From: Paeniroseomonas aquatica
GTDB lineage: Bacteria; Pseudomonadota; Alphaproteobacteria; Acetobacterales; Acetobacteraceae
Length of the DNA stretch: 64,000 nucleotides
Assembly: GCF_030409335.1 (NCBI RefSeq)
Contig: NZ_JAUFPN010000178.1
Coordinates: forward strand, 1-64,000
Reading direction: 5' to 3'
Shown here in pieces: positions 58,270 through 64,000 of this stretch. The notes below the pieces were generated by a model. It worked only from the letters and a program-made list of their open reading frames with translations, did no database searches and was not told the DNA's origin. The translations under genes and the position numbers were made by a program. The number at the start of each line of letters is the position of its first letter. Within the stretch, counting starts at the first letter, position 1.

Positions 58270-58984
58270 GCGGCGTCCGCGCCGCGCCGGACCTCGCCCG
58301 GCCGACCATCCTGGTGGTGGAGGACGAGGCGCCGCTCATCACCCTGCTCCGCTACAACCTGGAGAAGCAGGGCTTCCAGGTCGACGAGGCGACCGACGGC
58401 CAGGAGGCGCTGCTGCGGGTGGCCGAGGCCCGGCCCGACCTGATCCTGCTGGACTGGATGCTGCCGACGCTCTCGGGCATCGAGGTCTGCCGCCAGCTCC
58501 GGCGCAAGCCGGCGACGCGGGACCTGCCGATCATCATGGTGACGGCGCGGACCGAGGACCAGGACGCGGTCCGCGCCCTCGACACCGGCGCCGACGACTA
58601 CATCGCCAAGCCCTTCGCCATGGACGGGCTGATGGCCCGCATCCGGGCGCTGCTGCGGCGCTCGGGCAGCATCGCCACCAAGGGGGTGCTGGCCTTCCTC
58701 GACATCAGCATGGACCAGGACGCCCACCGGGTGACGCGGGCCGGCAAGCCGCTGCACCTCGGGCCGACCGAGTACCGCATGCTGGAATTCTTCCTGCAGA
58801 ACCCCGGCCGGGTGTTCAGCCGGGAGCAGCTGCTGGACGCCGTCTGGGGCCGCGACATCCATGTCGAGCCGCGCACCGTGGACGTGCATATCCGCCGGCT
58901 GCGCAAGGCGATCAACATCCCGGGCTGCGTCGACGTGATCCGCACCGTGCGCTCCGCCGGCTACGCCCTGGACCAGGACGGCGA

Positions 58985-58988
<4 letters not shown>
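58266..58988 (+). CDS. phoB: Phosphate regulon response regulator PhoB
   Basis: A 240-aa OmpR/PhoB-type regulator. The receiver runs from ILVVEDEAPLITLLRYNLEK near residues 17-36, with the phosphate-acceptor Asp in LILLDWMLPTLSGIEV near 59-74, Thr in MVTARTED near 91-98, and Lys in DYIAKPF near 114-120. The winged-helix domain shows LGPTEYRMLEFFLQNPGRVF near 168-187, SREQLLDAVWGRD and VDVHIRRLRKAI. It activates Pho-box promoters when phosphorylated by PhoR. PhoR is not encoded next to it or elsewhere in this window. Its stop overlaps the convergent ABC transporter gene by four bases. Confidence 0.95.
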
Positions 58989-60724
<1,736 letters not shown>

Positions 60725-60763
60725 GGCGGTCTCCGGAAGGCTGGGTCGTGAAGGGGCGGGCGG

Positions 60764-61210
60764 TCAGCCCTGGCGCAGCGCCGCCTCGAGGGCGGCGAGC
60801 CAGCGGTCCACCCGGCGGCGGTTCACCCCGAGGTCGGACCAGCCGAGCAGGCTGCGGGAATAGAGGTACAGCCCGGCGCCGCCGGGCAGCGGCACCACCT
60901 CGGCGGCGATGATGTCGGGGTAATTGACCAGGGCGGAGCGCTCCACCCATTGCGCCTGGCGGCGGTCGGGCCAAGCCTCGATCAGGCTGGTGCGGGGGAA
61001 GCGCTCGCCGAGGCTCCGCAGCACGCCCCAGGCGGTCGCCGCATCCACCGGCAGGAGTGGCACCGTGACATGCGCGCCGGGATGCCCCCCTGCCGGGGCG
61101 GCGAGGCAGGTATTGGGCGAGGGCGGCAGCACCAGATGGGCGAAGTCGACCGGCACGGCGGGCGGCAGGCCCCGGGCGCCCCGGCCGAACAGCAGGCCGA
61201 GCTTGCTCAT
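60764..61210 (-). CDS. DUF1499 family protein
   Basis: A 148-aa protein. The DUF1499-type pattern is visible in PPSPNTCLAAPAGGHPGAHV near residues 29-48 (the NxC signature), then WGVLRSLGERFPRTSLIE near 61-78 and RSALVNYPDIIAAEVVPLPG near 90-109, and the C-terminal LYLYSRSLLGWSDLGVNRRR. Function is unknown for the family. No signal peptide. Its ATG overlaps the stop of a DUF3253 gene by four bases, so the two form a unit that may continue to the transporter 39 bases downstream. Confidence 0.8.
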   Translation of the reverse strand: MSKLGLLFGRGARGLPPAVPVDFAHLVLPPSPNTCLAAPAGGHPGAHVTVPLLPVDAATAWGVLRSLGERFPRTSLIEAWPDRRQAQWVERSALVNYPDIIAAEVVPLPGGAGLYLYSRSLLGWSDLGVNRRRVDRWLAALEAALRQG

Positions 61211-61542
61211 ATCCCCTCCCCTTCGGTACCGGCCTGGTCGGGCGGCAGCGCCGCCTCCTGGTCCCGGGAAGCGGCCTCGGGGGGCGCCTGGCGCAGCCGG
61301 ATCACCCCGCGGACCTGCTCGGCCGGGACCGCCTTGCCCTTGCGCAGGATCTCGATCGCCCCGGCCTGCTGCAGCACCAGCGCGGCCTGCCGCACCGGGG
61401 TCATCAGCGGCCGCCAGGGGCCGTCGTCGCCCCCCGCCAGGGCGCGGGCGACCTCGCTCGGGCAGATCGATTTGTCCGGGCCGCGCTCGGCGGTCAGGCG
61501 CAGGATTTCGGCGGCGATGCTCGCCTCGGTCGGGATGCTCAT
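61207..61542 (-). CDS. DUF3253 family protein
   Basis: A 111-aa protein. EASIAAEILRLTAERGPDKS near residues 6-25, ICPSEVARALAGGDDGPWRP near 26-45 and VRQAALVLQQAGAIEILRKG near 50-69 form a small winged-helix-like fold. ICPSEVARAL and GDDGPWRPLM are recurrent in DUF3253 members. Its function is unknown, and DNA or ligand binding is only suggested by fold. A polar, low-complexity tail ends the protein. It heads the pair with DUF1499. Confidence 0.78.
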   Translation of the reverse strand: MSIPTEASIAAEILRLTAERGPDKSICPSEVARALAGGDDGPWRPLMTPVRQAALVLQQAGAIEILRKGKAVPAEQVRGVIRLRQAPPEAASRDQEAALPPDQAGTEGEGI

Positions 61543-61602
61543 GCGGGCGGCACCATAGGCCGGAATGCCCGGCTGTCAGCTTGGTTTTCCGCCATCCCGG
61601 CG

Positions 61603-62580
61603 TCATCCGAGCAGGGCGGCCGCCAGCGCCTCCCCGCTGTCGAAGGCGGCCTCGGCCCGGCCGCCGAGGCACCAGTCGCCGGCCAGGCCCAGCCGGCTCG
61701 CCGGGTCCCAGAGGCAGGGCTGGCCGAGCGGCGCCTCGACCAGGGAATAGCGCCAGCGATGCGCGGCGGCATGGTCCAGCGCCGGCAGCGGCCCGCCCGC
61801 GAGGTCCGCCAGCGCCTGCAGCAGCGGTGGGATGACCGCGGCCGGCGCGGCCTCGAGCCAGGCGCGGGACCAGTCCGGCCCGGCCTGCACCACCCAGCAT
61901 TCCCGCCCGGCATCCCGGCCGGGCTTGCTGCTGTCCCGCGCCGCCCAGCCGATCGGGCCGGTGCCGGGGCGCAGGCTGTCCGGCAACGGCAGCCGCGCGG
62001 CGAAGCCCAGCATCACCGTCCAGCAGGGCGCGATCCGCACCGCGGCGAGGCGCGGCGGCAGGCCCGGGGCATGGGCGGCGACCAGCGGCGCGGCCTGGGC
62101 CGGCGGCAGGGCCAGGGCGACGGCGTCGAAGGGGCCGTCCTCCTCGGGCGCGATCCCCGGCAGCGGCCGGCCCGGCCGGACCAGCGCCGCATCCCAGTGC
62201 CGCAGCCGCCAGGCGCCGGGCCCTCCGGCGAGGCTGCCGACATGCCGTGCCGCGCGCAGGTCGAGCCCGGCCGCGAGGGCCCGCGGCAGGGCCGACATGC
62301 CGGGGGTGCCGACCCAGCGCCCCGCCCCGCCCCAGGGCGCGGCGCCGGCCGCGGCCAGGGCGGCGGCGAAGCCCGGGCCGCGGGCGGTGAGGTATTGCGC
62401 CCCATGGTCGTATTGCCCGCCCTCCCCCCGGCGGGTGGCGAGGCGGCCGCCGGCGGCGCGGCCCTTGTCGAAGAGGGTGGCGACGGCGCCGGCGGCGGCC
62501 AGGGCGCGGGCGCAGGCGAGGCCGGCGAGGCCGGCGCCGACGACGGCTACCCGGCGTGGCTCGATACGGGAATGGGACAT
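61603..62580 (-). CDS. FAD-dependent amine-oxidase-like (renalase-type) flavoprotein
   Basis: A 325-aa protein. RVAVVGAGLAGLACARALAA near residues 10-29 is the FAD-binding GxGxxG, TLFDKGRAAGGRLATRRGEG near 35-54 is the renalase-type GGR motif, and QYDHGAQYLTARGPGF near 56-71 follows. The C-terminal FAD contact is LGLAGDWCLGGRAEAAFDSG near 295-314. Family members oxidise amine- or dihydronicotinamide-type substrates. Start at MSHSRIEP is chosen from the fold; it overlaps the EAL gene end by 34 bases. A start at 62610 is also possible. No functional partner nearby. Confidence 0.85.
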   Translation of the reverse strand: MSHSRIEPRRVAVVGAGLAGLACARALAAAGAVATLFDKGRAAGGRLATRRGEGGQYDHGAQYLTARGPGFAAALAAAGAAPWGGAGRWVGTPGMSALPRALAAGLDLRAARHVGSLAGGPGAWRLRHWDAALVRPGRPLPGIAPEEDGPFDAVALALPPAQAAPLVAAHAPGLPPRLAAVRIAPCWTVMLGFAARLPLPDSLRPGTGPIGWAARDSSKPGRDAGRECWVVQAGPDWSRAWLEAAPAAVIPPLLQALADLAGGPLPALDHAAAHRWRYSLVEAPLGQPCLWDPASRLGLAGDWCLGGRAEAAFDSGEALAAALLG

Positions 62581-63443
62581 GCGCTGCCAGGAATGGGAAG
62601 GCCGGCGCATCCCGCAAGGGGCCCGGCCTGCTCCCAGGCGCGGCGCAGCGCCTCGGCGGGCATCGGCCGGCCAAAGAGCCAGCCCTGCGCCTCGATGCAG
62701 CCGATGCCGCGCAGGAAGTCCCGCTGCGCCTCCTGCTCCACCCCCTCGGCCACCAGCCGCATGCCGAGGGCGGTGGCGAGCCCCTGCACGGCGCGCAGGA
62801 TCGCCTCGTCCTCCCGGTCGCCGGGGATGGCGCGGAGGAAGCTACGGTCCAGCTTCAGGGCGTTGAAGGGCAGCCGCCGCAGCCGGGCGAGCGAGCTGTA
62901 GCCGGTGCCGAAGTCGTCGAGCGAGAGGCTGATCCCCTCCCTCCGCAGCGCCAGCAGCAGCTCGCGGGTCTCCGGCCGGTCCTCGACCGCGAGGGATTCC
63001 GTCAGCTCCAGCTCCAGCCGCGTGGGGGGCAGGCCGGACCCGGCCAGGGCGGCGGCGACCTGGGCCGAGAGCAGCCCGGTTTCCAGCTGCCGGGCGGAGA
63101 CGTTGACCGAGATGGTCCCGGCCGCCGCCGGCCAGCGCGCGGCCTCCAGCGTCGCCTGCCGCAGCACCCAGCCGCCGAGCCGCAGGATGAGGTCCGAGGC
63201 CTCGGCCAGGGGGATGAAGACATGCGGCGGGACGGCGCCGTGCCGCGGATGCTGCCAGCGCAGCAGCGCCTCCGCCCCGGCCGGCTGGCCATCCGCCAGG
63301 AAGATGCGGGGCTGGTAGTGGATGGCCATCTCGCCACGGCCGATGGCGCCGCGCAGGTCGTTGGTCAGCCGGCGGCGCAGGCCGCGATCGAGCATGTCGA
63401 TGGCCGGGGCAAGCGAGTCGGTCATGCTGGTCGGCGGCATCAA
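62547..63443 (-). CDS. EAL-domain c-di-GMP phosphodiesterase
   Basis: A 298-aa stand-alone EAL protein. The motif set is complete: IHYQPRIFLADGQPAGAEAL near residues 41-60 with EALLRW, NVSARQLETGL near 114-124, LELELTESLAVED near 142-154, SLDDFGTGYSSLARL near 173-187, LKLDRSFLRAI near 195-205, VAEGVEQEAQRDFL near 229-242 and QGWLFGRPMPAE near 254-265. These Glu, Asn, Asp, Lys and Gln residues bind magnesium and substrate, so hydrolysis of c-di-GMP is expected. There is no sensor domain in the visible 35-residue N-terminus. It lies next to an HWE-type kinase gene and may be linked to its signalling. Confidence 0.93.
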   Translation of the reverse strand: MMPPTSMTDSLAPAIDMLDRGLRRRLTNDLRGAIGRGEMAIHYQPRIFLADGQPAGAEALLRWQHPRHGAVPPHVFIPLAEASDLILRLGGWVLRQATLEAARWPAAAGTISVNVSARQLETGLLSAQVAAALAGSGLPPTRLELELTESLAVEDRPETRELLLALRREGISLSLDDFGTGYSSLARLRRLPFNALKLDRSFLRAIPGDREDEAILRAVQGLATALGMRLVAEGVEQEAQRDFLRGIGCIEAQGWLFGRPMPAEALRRAWEQAGPLAGCAGLPIPGSACPIPVSSHAG

Positions 63444-63499
63444 GCCCTTCCTTTCCGGCTCCGCCCAAAAGCGCAGGACCGGATGAAGGAACCGCTAAA

Positions 63500-64000
63500 T
63501 CAGCCGCCCCGACCGGCCTCGGCCTCGGCCGCCACCCCCTCCCGCACCGCCCGCCCGAGCAGGATCGCCAGCAGGCAGACCAGGCCGCCCGGCAGCCAGG
63601 AGAGCTGCAGGCCGCCGCCGAGCTGGCCCCGCACCGTCGCCTCGATCAGGCGCGAGCCGAAGCCGCGCCGGGCCGGCGGCCGCAGCACCGGCGGCCCGCC
63701 GGTCTCCGACCAGCGGAGCTCCAGGAACCCCGGCCGCGCCTCGACCGACCAGGCGACCTCGACCTGCCCGGCGGGGCGGGACAGGGCGCCGTACTTGGTC
63801 GAGTTGGTCGCCAGCTCGTGCACCACCATCGCCAGGGGCTGCACCGCCTCGGCGCGCAGCATCAGCGGCGGGCCGGCCAGCCTGGTCCGCCCGGCGGCGC
63901 CCGGCCTGGCCGGCAGGAAGGGCGCCAGCTCGCCGGCCACCACCGCTTCCAGCTCGGCGCCGCTCCAGCCGCCATGCGCCAGCAGACCATGCGCCCGGGC
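63500..64000 (-). CDS. HWE/HisKA_2-type sensor histidine kinase, C-terminal part
   Basis: An open frame enters from the window edge and ends at 63500; 166 residues are visible and the sensor part is missing. ARAHGLLAHGGWSGAELEAV near the edge is the helix after the HWE phospho-acceptor box. MVVHELATNSTKYGALSRPA is the N box with the His-Glu-Leu-Ala-Thr-Asn pattern. LELRWSETGGPPV and RRGFGSRLIEATVRGQLGG are the WxE and G boxes typical of HWE kinases. The tail after LSWLPGGLVCLLAILLGRAV is slightly hydrophobic. Signal input cannot be seen. The EAL gene is downstream by 56 bases on the same strand. Confidence 0.88.
   Translation of the reverse strand, partial: ARAHGLLAHGGWSGAELEAVVAGELAPFLPARPGAAGRTRLAGPPLMLRAEAVQPLAMVVHELATNSTKYGALSRPAGQVEVAWSVEARPGFLELRWSETGGPPVLRPPARRGFGSRLIEATVRGQLGGGLQLSWLPGGLVCLLAILLGRAVREGVAAEAEAGRGG

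Overview
The window is very GC-rich, densely coding bacterial chromosome. Codons end almost always in G or C, intergenic gaps are short, and stop/start overlaps (ATGA, GTGA, TGATG) are frequent. The content is a PQQ biosynthesis cluster, many acyl-CoA and enoyl-CoA enzymes, a Bug/TctC-type solute receptor, a TonB siderophore receptor with DUF3649/PepSY/DUF3325 partners, an orphan MlaA and an HWE-type histidine kinase. This points to an aerobic, metabolically versatile alphaproteobacterium, most likely of the Acetobacteraceae (Roseomonas-like). The assignment is inference from gene content. I see no rRNA, tRNA, CRISPR array, transposase or prophage gene.

Layout. 1-3029 (minus): a cut-off membrane protein, then an FAD monooxygenase coupled to an enoyl-CoA hydratase. 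3359-5518 (plus): a large RTX-repeat protein. 5589-8884 (minus): a PspA/DUF350/DUF2491 envelope module (E. coli yjfJ-yjfL-yjfK-like) with a small membrane protein. 8937-14048 (minus): PQQ biosynthesis in the order pqqA, hairpin terminator, sorbosone-type sugar dehydrogenase, cytochrome c, pqqB-C-D-E. 14219-15714 (plus): asd and a phasin-like gene. 15711-19820 (minus): an acyl-CoA oxidation operon (two acyl-CoA dehydrogenases, enoyl-CoA hydratase, aminotransferase). 20560-24727 (plus): molybdenum hydroxylase, PrpF-type isomerase and MlaA with overlapping ends. 24732-28611: TauE permease, hydroxyacid dehydrogenase, leuCD-type hydratase. 28692-31353 (plus): a dihydropyrimidinase, a 94-aa protein and a CobW GTPase, translationally coupled. 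31496-35941 (plus): an iron-uptake operon behind a Fur-box-like site. 35863-41537: a signal-less solute-binding-type protein, then an SDR/acyl-CoA dehydrogenase/acyl-CoA ligase/TctC operon. 41628-47520: single-gene hydrolases, an epimerase, an N-acyl-D-amino-acid deacylase and a 5'-nucleotidase. 47565-49642: divergent Crp-like regulator and PAS histidine kinase. 49671-52693 (minus): NhaA and a gamma-glutamyltransferase. 52783-58988 (plus): an enoyl-CoA hydratase, then pstSCAB-phoU-phoB behind a Pho box. 58985-64000 (minus): SbmA/YddA-like ABC exporter, DUF1499, DUF3253, a renalase-like flavoprotein, an EAL phosphodiesterase and a cut-off HWE kinase.

How the genes work together. The PQQ cluster makes a cofactor and probably encodes one user of it plus its electron acceptor. 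The Pst/Pho block senses and imports phosphate. The TonB operon takes up ferric siderophores. The acyl-CoA operons, hydantoinase-type and acylase genes support catabolism of amides, acids and nitrogenous ring compounds. The most notable points are the split pqqA/pqqBCDE locus with a PQQ-type enzyme inside it, the coupled dihydropyrimidinase/CobW pair, the envelope-stress module and a solute-binding-type protein with no export signal. Functions rest on reading translated sequence and motifs only; no database search was run.
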